The translations under genes were made by a program, and so were the position numbers. The notes under the pieces were generated by a model, which had not been told where the DNA came from, did no database searches, and saw only the letters and a list, made by a program, of their open reading frames with translations. A stretch of 64,000 bases of DNA from Blakeslea trispora (Eukaryota; Mucoromycota; Mucoromycetes; Mucorales; Choanephoraceae), in assembly GCA_025331445.1 (NCBI GenBank), contig JAIWNE010000093.1:62001-126000 (forward strand). The letters are read 5' to 3'. Shown here piece after piece: positions 33,598 through 43,261 of this stretch (positions within the stretch are counted from its first letter, which is position 1; each line of letters starts with the position of its first letter).

Positions 33598-35033
33598 GCC
33601 TCATTGGCGCCTTCGCCAACAACAGCAGACGAAGAAGAAGAAGCGGCAGCCGACGAAGTGCCAGAGGCAGCCGACGAAGAACCAGAGATGGACATCATCC
33701 CGAAACGGTGATTGCCCGAAGGCACAGCAGAGTTGCACTGATGTGCCTTGGACCAACCCAAGGCACCACAACGAAAACACTTCTTTTCCTTCTCCTTGCC
33801 CTTCCCTTTGTCAGCGCGACGGGCCGACGTCAAAGGACCAGACGAAGAAGAAGAAGCAGCAGAAACAGAGGAAGAAGCACCATTCGCCAAAGCGGCAGAC
33901 ACAACAGAAAAAGCCTTACAATCGGCGGTGTTGTGAGTGTGCACCCTGTGCAACTCACAGTACCGACCGGAGGAAGAAGAAGCCGAACGTTTGGACACCT
34001 TAGCGCCCGACTTGGCAGCCCACTTGGACGAGCCAACGCCACCACCAGAAGCCAAAGAACCACGAGAACCCAAGTCTTGACTGTCCTTGTGGACACGCAA
34101 AGAAACAGCCACCAACTGGTCAATGTCCCAGCTTGCGTGCTCAGGCAGAGCAGCACGAGCCAAGAGAACCTTTTCTAGCAGATAGCTAGGTATAGCACAT
34201 TGGAACTTGTCCATCAACACAGGAGAGGGCAAGCAGAGAGGGCCAGAACGACGACACAAGTCCCGGAAGCGGTCTTCGAAGGCTTCAAAGCCTTCACCAG
34301 GCAACATCTCCACCTTGGACAAGGCCAAAGAACAGCCAGCTTGTTCTTGTGGGACCGTACGCCCAAAGCGAGAAGAGAAAGCAGCCTTGAATTCACCCCA
34401 AGAAGGCGAAGCAGAACCAAACTGGAACAAGAATTGTCCGTACCACTGACGAGCGGTGTAGGACAAGAGTTGTGGGACCAACCGCAAGAAATGCTGGTTC
34501 AAGTCCAACTCGTTGGCGCGCATCACGTCCTCAAAGAACATGATGCACGCATGTACATCTGGAAAGATGCGTGACTTGTTGTCATGCACACAACCTTCCC
34601 ACTGGAAGAGAGGGAGAGCAGAAGGGCAGACAACGCGAGAAGACAAAGGAGCGGCAACAGGAGCAACAGAAGAAGCACCAGACCAAGGAGCAGCACCCAC
34701 AGCAGGAGACACAGCAGGACCATCCACACTCTCCAAAGTGCGAACAAGCACCTCCAAGTCAGCCTTCTTGCTGTCGATTTGCCTACGCAAATCAGCAAGG
34801 TCAGCCTCCTTGTTGGCGCCATGGTACTTGCAGCCCAGGACTACAAGCTCAGCCTTCAGAACGTTGACGGCGTGACGGAGGGGAGAGGCATCAACCACAA
34901 CAGGGGCAGAGACACCAACCACAGGGGCAGGAGCAACAGAAGCAGAGACAACAGGAAGAGGTTCCTGGACAACAACGTCCATGTCGACATCTACGACTGC
35001 AGGGGAAGAAGAAGAAACAGGTGAGTTTGACAT
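33360..35033 (-). CDS. Element D gag, 557 aa
   Basis: ATG at 35033, 61 bases inside the 5' LTR. It has a Val/Pro/Ser-rich N-terminus, a capsid domain (ARQWYGQFLFQFG, WGEFKAAFSSRFG, FEAFEDRFRDLCRRSG), a basic linker, a Cys/His patch (YCELHRVHTHNTADC) and a zinc-knuckle-like CFRCGALGW ... HQC. A repetitive Gly/Thr/Ala/Val tail near the end comes from short tandem repeats. The DNA is clearly richer in G and C than its surroundings. No lesion is seen. It ends in a different frame from pol with 238 nt of overlap. Confidence 0.9.
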   Translation of the reverse strand: MSNSPVSSSSPAVVDVDMDVVVQEPLPVVSASVAPAPVVGVSAPVVVDASPLRHAVNVLKAELVVLGCKYHGANKEADLADLRRQIDSKKADLEVLVRTLESVDGPAVSPAVGAAPWSGASSVAPVAAPLSSRVVCPSALPLFQWEGCVHDNKSRIFPDVHACIMFFEDVMRANELDLNQHFLRLVPQLLSYTARQWYGQFLFQFGSASPSWGEFKAAFSSRFGRTVPQEQAGCSLALSKVEMLPGEGFEAFEDRFRDLCRRSGPLCLPSPVLMDKFQCAIPSYLLEKVLLARAALPEHASWDIDQLVAVSLRVHKDSQDLGSRGSLASGGGVGSSKWAAKSGAKVSKRSASSSSGRYCELHRVHTHNTADCKAFSVVSAALANGASSSVSAASSSSSGPLTSARRADKGKGKEKEKKCFRCGALGWSKAHQCNSAVPSGNHRFGMMSISGSSSAASGTSSAAASSSSSAVVGEGANEAWLSAAGTSAAGTPVVSPVAAGTSAVGTLGASGSPALCLVLNTPMLLFLLPLWVTPLLCLLCLLCRLLRKTIWISMNVW

Positions 35034-35093
35034 TTTTAAAGTAGTGAAGAGAGAAGAGAGACAGAGAACAGAGAGTATTTTGATTGAAAAAAA

Positions 35094-35388
35094 TGTGATA
35101 TATTCACTATTAATAACAATAAAAAGTCAATCAGACCAAAAGAAAGATGTTTTATTCAGATGTATGTTTTCTGTCTCTATTTATACTATGGGAAATACTG
35201 GTATGATAACTGAGTAACTTGAGCACAATGTATACATTGCCTGTAACCTGGATACATTGTATCCAGTGTTTGTACCGTTTGAACGCAACAGTCTGAGAAT
35301 TCCATATATAGAAATAGACTGGTCACAATAAGCCTAATCTGATCTTTACTTTATTTTATTGCTCTGAAAGAGGCCGTTGTATGCAATA
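35094..35388 (-). repeat. 5' LTR of element D
   Basis: 295 bp, one substitution from its partner. Directly followed by the ACAAG target duplication at 35389-35393. Confidence 0.95.
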
Positions 35389-35540
35389 ACAAGGACTTCA
35401 AACAGAAAAAATCAAGGATGCAGTAAATGGTGACACTCTGAAGCCATTTGTAGAATCAAGAAACATGATGCCCGATGTTGTAATAACTGCTGCACACAAA
35501 AAATTCAAAGTTTGGGTAGAAAGAACAAGAAGATGAAGAA
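35389..35540 (+). pseudogene. Integrase C-terminus of element C (second part)
   Basis: After element D and its ACAAG duplication the plus-strand frame of element C resumes. It encodes about 45 more residues (FVESRNMMPDVV) and stops after a WVERTRR end. This confirms that element D landed inside the element C pol gene. No chromodomain follows. Confidence 0.7.
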
Positions 35541-36789
35541 AGAAAATCGAAATTTTGAAGGGGCTGTTAAGATGTCTGAGATTGATGGTCAAAATTTCTA
35601 TTTTTTGACGTGCTTTGATCATGTGATCATGGTGTAAACTCAGTTGAATATGACAGAGAATGAAAGGTGCTGACGTCGATGTTCTTTTGGAGATATGAAG
35701 CAGGATCAAAAATAACACGAGCCAAATACCAAGAAGGGAAAATGCAGCAAATATGAAAACCAGTTCTCTATCTATCTTGAACACACTTATCAACCTACTT
35801 CATTATTTAAGGTTTTACTCTATCATCTAATCTTTTTATATTTTTCTATCAAAATTTGTTTTTGTAAAATCGTTTATCAGTTGTAGCACAGCACTAATGA
35901 GTCAAGATTACTTCTCTTATCCCAAGTGATAAAGGAGAGTATAAATATGACTATTATTGTAAGAAATAAAGAAGAGGTTGAATTTGAAGAACAAGTTTAG
36001 AAACACATAAAAATCTACCATAATTTTTGTACCCTTTTGAAGAACACTTCTTGTTGAAAACTCGCATTATATTTGATTGCTTCAGACCGATCATATATAA
36101 GAAAAGAACATTTTGGTTGAAGAATTCTTTGCTGTCCAGATATTCAAGAATAGGAAGATCTTTTGGTGAAAAAAGATATATTGCTTGGAATACTAAAAGA
36201 AAGAATCAAAGATCAAGAAAAATAATTGACAAAAAGGAAGGAATAACTTTTGGCCTGAACTCAAGTCTCGATAACCGTTTTACTCTTTAGAATTACTGGG
36301 TAGTTATCTGAAGAATATGTGTAGAAGTCACGCATTAGTTAACATTAGCATATTTTAGTCATACTTTATTTTATTGTACCTTTGAAACCATACTTCTTGT
36401 AAAAATCATATTTTGTTACTATTTGTTGGATTTGTAAGTGCACTTGAAATGAATATTATTTTCATGTCACTTATGAATGATAATTAGGCTCTTTTCCCCT
36501 TTATCACCCATATTATATCAAGAACATCAATTGTTGACAATAAACACACAATACTCAGAAATACAACTGCTTCACTTTGATTGATAATTCACCATCATAC
36601 CTTGACATTGGTGCACTTAACAAAAAATAATGAACTGTAAACATAAAACTTTGAAAAGCTTTTTCTTTACTTCTAAGCATCTCCAAAAAAGGAAAGTGGT
36701 GTTTTTTGAAAGTCATGAACTACTTCTACCTTATATTTCAATTTCAGGGCGGTGTTGCTGTCCCTTTATAGATCCTCCCTCTGTCGCTT
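35541..36789. other. Non-coding, nothing recognised
   Basis: AT-rich. The minus-strand ORF at 35398-35793 is hydrophobic frame noise over the element C tail. The plus-strand ORFs here show no domain. This may be old retrotransposon 3' sequence. Confidence 0.5.
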
Positions 36790-37500
36790 GTGCTTCTCCA
36801 TTACCCTCCCTTCGCTTTGTCTCCACCGGTCATTCTCAACTATTTCTTGGTATCTAATCTTCTATGTTACAATGAATCTTCAGCTGCTCGCGCTTTCATT
36901 CGACCAACAAAACGCTCTCTGCTCCAGTTGTTTAATACAATTTTCTTGACCGACAATCACTGTCGTTCAGCCTGCTCCCTGCACCCGGCGGTACCACGAC
37001 TCTGCCAGTCCACACCTCCATCGGCAACCGTTCCCATTGCTTCGCCTTTCCCTCTGTCTCTGAGTTCTCCTCTTCCTCCGCTAGAAAATTGGATAATCGA
37101 TTCTGATGGTCAAAGCTTGTTCCCTGTTTTAACTGCACCGCTCAAAGTCTTACGCTTGTGGTGGGCAGCTAACCACTCAGTAGTCCATCGACATGTGTTC
37201 TTTCGCATTCAGTACCCCCTATTAATTCCTCAAAAATGGTGGAAGATGTTCTAGAAACTACCTTTACCTCAGCCTGCTTTCACCCCTTAGTGGCGCCTCA
37301 TTCATGCCAGTGTCGCTAATGGTGCTGAACTCTACCACTGAAAGATCCCCCAAATAACTACAGCGCTGCGTTCCTTATGCCAGCTATATGATGAGTCCCT
37401 CTTTCATTTCTTGGTAAGCTGCCCCTACAAGTGGGCCTATTGGGTACAATTTTTGGAGATTTCCCAACTAGCAAGCCAATTCCCTACTTCTCTCTCTCTC
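36790..37500 (+). pseudogene. LINE ORF2 C-terminal remnant (zf-RVT-type region)
   Basis: The plus-strand translation, in two frames, carries the end of a non-LTR retrotransposon polyprotein: a basic/hydrophobic block, then Trp-rich LRLWWAAN and a final zinc-binding-like region (SLCQLYDESLFHFLVSCPY at about 37365-37421, then KWAYW). This matches the C-terminal Cys/His region of fungal LINE reverse transcriptases. Frameshifts and stops (for example near 37255) break it. The hAT insertion at 37686 lies downstream, and LINE 3' sequence with an A-tail may continue at 49853-49932. Confidence 0.6.
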
Positions 37501-38159
37501 TCTCTGGATTGCCTTAGTCAGCTTCGCAGACTCTCACTTTTGTCTCTTACCTGATTCTAGGCTTGTAATAATGGGAAAAGGTTTGAGTGCTCTCTGGCGC
37601 TATCATTATACCTGTGTTTTTGATCAGGCTCATTGTTACCCCGATGCACCTGTTCAATTGTTTTTGTCCGCAAGTGGCTAGTACATAGGAATCGCAATCT
37701 GTCGGGTACGGGTCGAGTTTGACTCGACTCGACTTACAAAAAGTCGGGTTTGCCAAAATTTAAAGTTGAGTCGAGTTACGAGTCGAGTCACCCGTCGGGT
37801 ACGCGATGGGTTAAGGTATTCGGTTTTACTTTAGTGTTACTGTAAAAGTAGTATAGAGCTCGATTTTGCTTTTGATTAAAAAAACTCCTTTTCTTACATT
37901 ACATTTATCATTTTGGTCATATTGGTTTTTTTTCATTATTTACTTGCAATATCAATAACACGATGATGCTACCTTCATAAAAAGTGAAACTACCGAGAAT
38001 CTAAAAACTCAAGCCTACAATGAAAAAGAGTAAAGGTTATGCGATTTATCACAATTGTAATCTTATTTGGAAAGTTACTTTTCAAGCGATGAGTGACCAG
38101 TGCTCAAATATAAAGCCAGCTACTACCAAACAATTTGCAAAAAAGTAAAATGTATCAAG

Positions 38160-38577
38160 AGAAGATGCTAATGATAATTATGTAAGAACAAAGTACGCAG
38201 ATGCCCATAATTTAAATATTCTCACTGCTGCATCATATGGGTTAGCCTTGACTCTTGGATGTTAAACAGGCAAACTTGGTAGATTAAACAGAGTTATGGG
38301 GGAAAATTTAAATTTAGATAATCTCAATTCAAACCTTTTGCAGATCAGGAAGACCTATTCGTTGCTGAAAATTGAAGGTGGAAAATATCTTGCTCTTTCA
38401 GCTACGGCAAAAAAATATATCCCTATACCAGCCACATCAACGCCTTGTGGGCGTCTTTTTTCCCGAACGAAGCTCATCACTACCATTGCAAGAGCTAAGC
38501 TTAGGGAAAAAATAACCAAGACTTTAGTCCTGTCAAGTTACTGGTCTCAAGATATAAAACACCTGCGCAAGATCTAG
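38160..38577 (+). pseudogene. hAT transposase C-terminus (dimerisation region)
   Basis: Frame 38296-38577 shows the hAT dimerisation signature: ALSATAKKYIPIPATSTPCG followed by RLFSRTK and a Leu-rich tail. It matches the usual A..L.IPATS..ER.FS pattern, although Gly replaces the usual Ser/Glu. The preceding frame, from about 38160, carries further related but broken sequence. The N-terminal BED finger and catalytic core are absent because less than 0.5 kb separates this end from the left terminus, so the copy is internally deleted and cannot move by itself. Confidence 0.75.
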
Positions 38578-39338
38578 TTATTTTTTTATATTTTGCAAAT
38601 CACATAAGCCGCGTCTATACTTTGTTTAAATGCATACACAATTGTCTTATGTATTTACTGTATTCACATTTCTTATTGTTTTTAGGGCGCTTTTTTACAA
38701 AAATGCCCATTACAAAATGTGGGCAAAAATCATAGTGTCCCGTTTTTCAAAAAGCAGTCACTAAAAAATCGGCGGAGCGGTCGTATAGGGATTTACATAT
38801 AAATTTTACATTTTGTTCACTTTTTTTTCGTGTCCCGTTTTTGGAGCCAATCAGAATTGAGAATTATTTTGAGCCAACCAGAGTTAAGGAATTCTTTTAC
38901 AGTAGAGGTGATAATGCACAAGTAGCGTCTTATTGAGATGGCTTGATGCACTGAACACAAAAAGAAAAGTACAGGAGCACTAGCTGCGCACATTTAGGCA
39001 GACTGAAAAAGGGAGGATAATAAGCAATGAGTTGCATTGGGTGATCAACATTCACATAAGGTAGATGAGGTACATGGATGAAAGGAAAGCATATGCAACA
39101 TCATCTCAAGCTAATGTGAGCTCATTCAATGTCAAGTAAAAGCTGATTGCATAAAGAAGCGTCTGGTGAATTCGAACAGTAGCTTTTTGATAGTTGTTTT
39201 CAAATCATGCTTGTTTTAAAATTAGCTTTTGTGGAAACGAAAAAAGACAAAGTCGCGTTTAAATTAAAAAAAAATTAAAAGTTAATCTGTACCTTTTTTT
39301 CGTGCTAATTAAATTTTACTGTGTAACCTCAGCCTAAT

Positions 39339-39718
39339 ATGCTTAAAAGAAGGCTGACAGAAGAAGAACGAACTGAACGTGAAAGATCCAGAAAGCGAGC
39401 CAGAAGAGCCAATCCAGTTCATAGGGAAAGAGATAATCAAAGGCGGAGACAGACTTATAGAGAGCGAAGACAACAGGTTTGTCTCTTTTAGCAATTATCA
39501 CAGGTACCATCTTAATACCATTGTACTGTTATAGAATGACGATCCTCGCAGTACTGTTATAAGGAACTTCAGAAAGAAGATTGAAGAAGGACCAACGCAT
39601 GTTTGTGTTTGTTGCGGATGCCTTTGGTTTAAGTCTCAAACCTCTAAGATCAAGAAAATCAAGGTCAATGTTGATGATACCACGTTTGTAGATTCTCTGT
39701 TTGTTGACTCTGATCAGA
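39339..39718 (+). pseudogene. Helentron Rep-helicase gene, N-terminal part 1
   Basis: The ATG at 39339 opens a very basic Arg/Glu-rich start (RSRKRARRANPVHRERD). A 58-nt intron at 39477-39534 (GTTTGT ... TATAG) leads in frame to IRNFRKKIEEGPTHVCVCCG, the Cys-rich block expected at the start of Helentron Reps. The frame is interrupted at 39721 by the DDE transposon, inserted at a TA. Removing it joins this part to 42385 in frame across ...DSDQI and TCCKTC. Confidence 0.8.
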
Positions 39719-39832
39719 TACAGTGCCTCCAGTCTTAAATCTTATAAACTTTAATTTCCTTTCAAATTTTCCATCATTTAAAATCCCGCTATATTATTAA
39801 AAATCCGATAGTAATTTCCAAAATTTGTGATT

Positions 39833-42028
39833 TTATTGGGTGATTTTATTGTCCACTTTCACTTTTCTGTGTGATAGGTATCTTTTGTTAACAAATTTCT
39901 CTAATTCTAGAGAAATTTTTCGGCCATCACTACACTCACTGTATGCTTCAATGTAATCCATACACTTCTGGAAATACTTTCTTATATGAGCTGTATTGCC
40001 AGCTGTATCCAGAAAGGTCGACACATTGGCTTCAAGCGATTTGAAGGTGTAATCACACTTCAAACGGGCTTCTCGCTTGGCATATGACCAATAGTACTCT
40101 ATCCAGTTACATTCGCAATGATACTTTGGATAGAGCTCAAAGATGTGACTAGCATCTTCAACAGTTTCTTGCAGTGCGGTTTTTTGAGCCTTGAAGTCTG
40201 GGCAACTTTCAAGATAGTGCCTTGCACAACACATAGATTGAGCACATGCTGGCTTGCCACAATCCAGCTTCCAGGCTTTGCCTTGCAAATCGCGCCCAAA
40301 CCACTGGCTTCTTTCTTCCAGGATTTTTTTTTTTCCTATGATTTACCAAGTCAGACTGAGTGCGTAAAATGCCTTAAGCAATTACCTTTGAAGAATCTTT
40401 TCTTTAATACCACTGGTCGATTCTTCTTATCCAATGTGTGGATCTCTTTGTCATAGTAAAATGACTGATTCAGCGTATCGCCGTTAGCCAAAGTAACTAA
40501 AGTATCTTTGAACTGATACTTTAGCCTTTCACTCCATTCTTTTTTGTTGAGCGTCATTCTAGACGCAACCAAAGCATCATCAGCAAATGCACCATGATTG
40601 GAACTGTTGTCAAATAGGAAGACAGCAGTACAATCAGGATGCAAGCTCTCGAAAAGCCCTATGGCATCCTCCTTGAGCTGCTTTACCATATGTGCGGAAG
40701 TCCACCACCCTTCCCTACTGTCTCCTGCTTTGAAGTAGGTTCTTGAGGACCATCTCATCTGCTTCATAGTTCCATGGCATGGGCACTGGAACTCGCTTAC
40801 CATGATTGACGAGCCCATGGACTTCTTGCGGATGTAGTTTTCATCCTCTTGCAACCACAATACTTCTTTTCCTAATTGTAGATACAGAAATGATTAGTAA
40901 ATGAGCATCAAAGATCTAAACGTACTTACCGTCATTTGCATAAAAAGTGCATTCGTCATGAGTAACGAACACAATCTTGCTTTCACCCTCATTCAGCTTT
41001 GGCTCAAGAATAGCCTCTTGCTTCTCTCCAGAGTAAAAGTCTGATCTCCTCATATAGTTAATCATTCGCTTTGACCATTCATTTCTGTAGGCAACTACAT
41101 CTTCTCTTTCGTGGCCATCGAAATACACTGTCTTTTTGTTCTTTCGATAGCTGTAACCCCATTCAACCATATAGTTTGCAATGGTTGAAATGGGGATACA
41201 GCTCTTCACACCCAAGACAGAAGGAACTGCTTCTTCATCAATGTACTTCTTCAGTACAACGAGAGATCGCTCAGCAGGAGGCATTTGCTTGATCTTCTCA
41301 AGGATCATCAACTTCACATCTGAGTCACTTAAGAGAGATGATCTCTTGACATGGGCGCCTTGCTGATGGTCGGACAGCTTACCCTGATCAAGAAATTCCT
41401 TGACCCACTTGATAATAGTTGCAGCTCTATAAGGCTCTGAGTTGTCAGGCCAGTAGAGAATAGCAGCTGCCTTTGCAGCTTCACCTTTGTGTACACCTTC
41501 AAGACGCTTCATGAAGTAGTACTTCACGGAGAGATACCGAGCGTTGTTATAGGTATCTCTCTTGTTACCTTCCTTCTGCTTGTTCATTACAGGTGAAACA
41601 TACTTTTGAAGGTCACCAAGCTTCTCTCTGATCAAGGTGATCTCTTTCTCGCGAGCACTGATTTTCATTTCCTTTTTTTCAGGAACCGGCTTTTGCTGAA
41701 CAGTGATACCAAAGCTCATCAATGTTTGTTCAGGTCTCACTTTCTCCTGTTCCTTCTTTCTTCTCCACTTGGTGGTAGTTGATACCCCTTGGTATATACC
41801 CTTTCTCTTCGTCAAATTGCTGTTGTTGCATGAGAGAGTGTTGTTGATGTTTCTCTCTGCAACCTCAACAGATTCCTCACTTTCAATTCTGGCATTGACT
41901 TCATCCAAATTAATGCCATCAATGATCCAATCATCACGATCCTCTACTTCGTTAACTGTGACGAACTGATTGTTCTCATTTCTGCTTCTGTTCTTGAAAG
42001 CTTTTTGTCTAGCGTTAAGTGGAGGCAT
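39833..42028 (-). CDS. DDE transposase, 695 aa, three exons, long D-to-E spacing
   Basis: Exons 42028-40930, 40871-40386 and 40335-39833, joined by introns of 58 nt (GTAAGT ... TTAG) and 50 nt (GTAATT ... ATAG), give 2,088 nt with no stop. The N-terminal third is charged, with helix-rich segments (ARYLSVKYYFMKRLEG, RAATIIKWVKEFL) that are probably DNA-binding. The catalytic triad, as I read it, is Asp in FVTHDECTFYAND, Asp in VFLFDNSSNHGAF and Glu in CNWIEYYWSYAK. The last resembles the NPIENLW block of Tc1. Between the second Asp and the Glu lie about 153 residues, far more than the 34-39 of Tc1/mariner, including a Cys/His-rich insert (CGKPACAQSMCCARH). I recall relatives in other fungi but cannot give a family name. 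Confidence 0.85.
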
Positions 42029-42206
42029 AATTTTATAATGTTTAATGAAAATGGAGAAGGGATATTGGGTTTGATGTTTTCTTAATTTATTGTCTGGTAT
42101 GGTTACACACTGCTATAACAATATCATATAGAAATTTTTTATTTTTCAAATCTGACCCTCCACCATATAACTCCCAGCCAAAATTTTTAAAAACCGACTA
42201 ACTTCA

Positions 42207-42339
42207 AAACCTATCTGCTCAAAACTTTTGGTGACAAAAACAAAAAGCGAGCCTGAATAATTGTTTAGAAAGGTTTAAAGAATATATATTCAGGCTCGCT
42301 TTTTGTTTTTGTCACCAAAAGTTTTGAGCAGATAGGTTT
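42207..42339. repeat. 53-bp perfect palindrome with 27-nt loop
   Basis: Arms 42207-42259 and 42287-42339 are exact inverted copies beginning AAACCTATCTGCTCAAAA. Imperfect pairing continues outward for roughly 20 bp. It lies between the transposase start and the right end of the DDE transposon. It could be a MITE that inserted there or part of the element's end. Confidence 0.95.
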
Positions 42340-42384
42340 CGAAACTTGTAAAAATTTTCGTTATTTAAAAATGGAGGCACTGTA

Positions 42385-43259
42385 ACATGTTGCAAGACTT
42401 GCATTTATTCTCTAACTCATAAGAGAAGACCAACAATTGCATTGGCAAATGGTCTGGAATACCTTGAGATTCCATCGCAAATAGGTGTACTGAATAGAAT
42501 TGAGGAAAGATTGGTTGCTGTAAGACATGTATTTCAAAGCATCTACAGCGTCAATGGAAACCGAGGTCAATTTAAAAGCGTTGGAGCTATACAAAACATA
42601 CCTGTCACTTTTGATACAACAGTATCCATTTTACCCAGAGCATTAGAAGACAGTCATATCATTGCTATAAAGCTGGCCAGAAAAATGACAGACAGCCGTG
42701 ATTATCTGTCGGGTAACATTCGACCTAATATTTTTTGGAATGCGGCTTGTTTTTTAAAAGAGGCTCCTTTATACAAAAAAATGAACATCACACTTGATGA
42801 AACTTGGTAAGAAGCAGCTATAGCTAGCATCCAACTGAATCAAAAAAATGATAATGAAAGCCATAGTGATACAGATGATGACGATGATTTATTTGATGAT
42901 GTGCCAATTGGTGGTGAAGAAACAATGTTTGGAGGTGCTTCCTATTTAAGAATGGCTCCAGGAGAAGGCCAGCAAGCGTTGTCCGTCATACGAGATACAT
43001 ACGTTGATTTCCTTGCTTTTCCAAAGATTTTTTGTGGACATGCTCTTGAGCCCATGGTAGACGGCAAGCCGGTTGGTTATGCAGCGTTCACCAAATCAAT
43101 TATAAGGCGAGCAGATCGTAGAGATGTTATCCGTGATTATTTGTTTTTCATGGATAGAAAGAAGCTCCTAATAAGCTTAGTCCGTAGTACCAGTATTATG
43201 GTACGCAAATCCTTTAACAATCGATTAACAGCAAGTGAAGCTCAAAATGAAAGAGCTGT
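42385..43259 (+). pseudogene. Helentron Rep-helicase gene, part 2
   Basis: Resumes after the DDE transposon with TCCKTCIYSL, then RRPTIALANGLEYLEIP, LNRIEERLVAVRHVFQSI and a block ending NIFWNAACFLKE. A Helitron_like_N region (YVDFLAFPKIFCG, then FMDRKKLLISLVRS) follows. A TAA at 42808-42810 interrupts it in frame. At 43260 the frame meets the Tc1 insertion in the sequence QNERAV; removing the Tc1 plus one TA continues in frame into NDLVKKDRAFQVF. Confidence 0.85.
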
Positions 43260-43261
43260 TA

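Larger units (their letters stand above)
29286..35388 (-). mobile_element. Complete Ty3/Gypsy chromovirus, element D
   Basis: 6,103 bp bounded by two 295-bp LTRs (29286-29580 and 35094-35388) that differ at one base (near 29358, A versus G). Both ends are flanked by the duplication ACAAG (29281-29285 and 35389-35393). On the coding strand the LTR starts TATTGC and ends ATATCACA, so the usual 5' TG is replaced by TA. A purine-rich tract precedes the 3' LTR (+ coordinates 29581-29592). Order: LTR, gag, pro-RT-RNase H-integrase-chromodomain, LTR. Near-identical LTRs mean a very recent insertion. One in-frame TGA in the integrase is the only obvious defect. Confidence 0.95.
39721..42382 (-). mobile_element. 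TA-targeting DDE transposon, 2.66 kb, apparently complete
   Basis: Terminal inverted repeats CAGTGCCTCCA (39721-39731 and inverted 42372-42382), flanked by TA on both sides (39719-39720, 42383-42384). It encodes a single spliced transposase on the minus strand. A 53-bp perfect palindrome lies near its right end. Removing the element and one TA restores the Helentron frame, so the insertion is exact and the borders are firm. CAGT ends and a TA target are Tc1/mariner traits. Confidence 0.93.

Noticed and set aside
33121..35024. Long plus-strand ORFs rich in Arg, Gln and Thr
   Set aside because: They are antisense shadows of the GC-rich gag of element D.
35398..35793. Minus-strand 131-aa membrane-protein-like ORF
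   Set aside because: Overlaps the integrase tail of element C in antisense and has only random hydrophobic composition.
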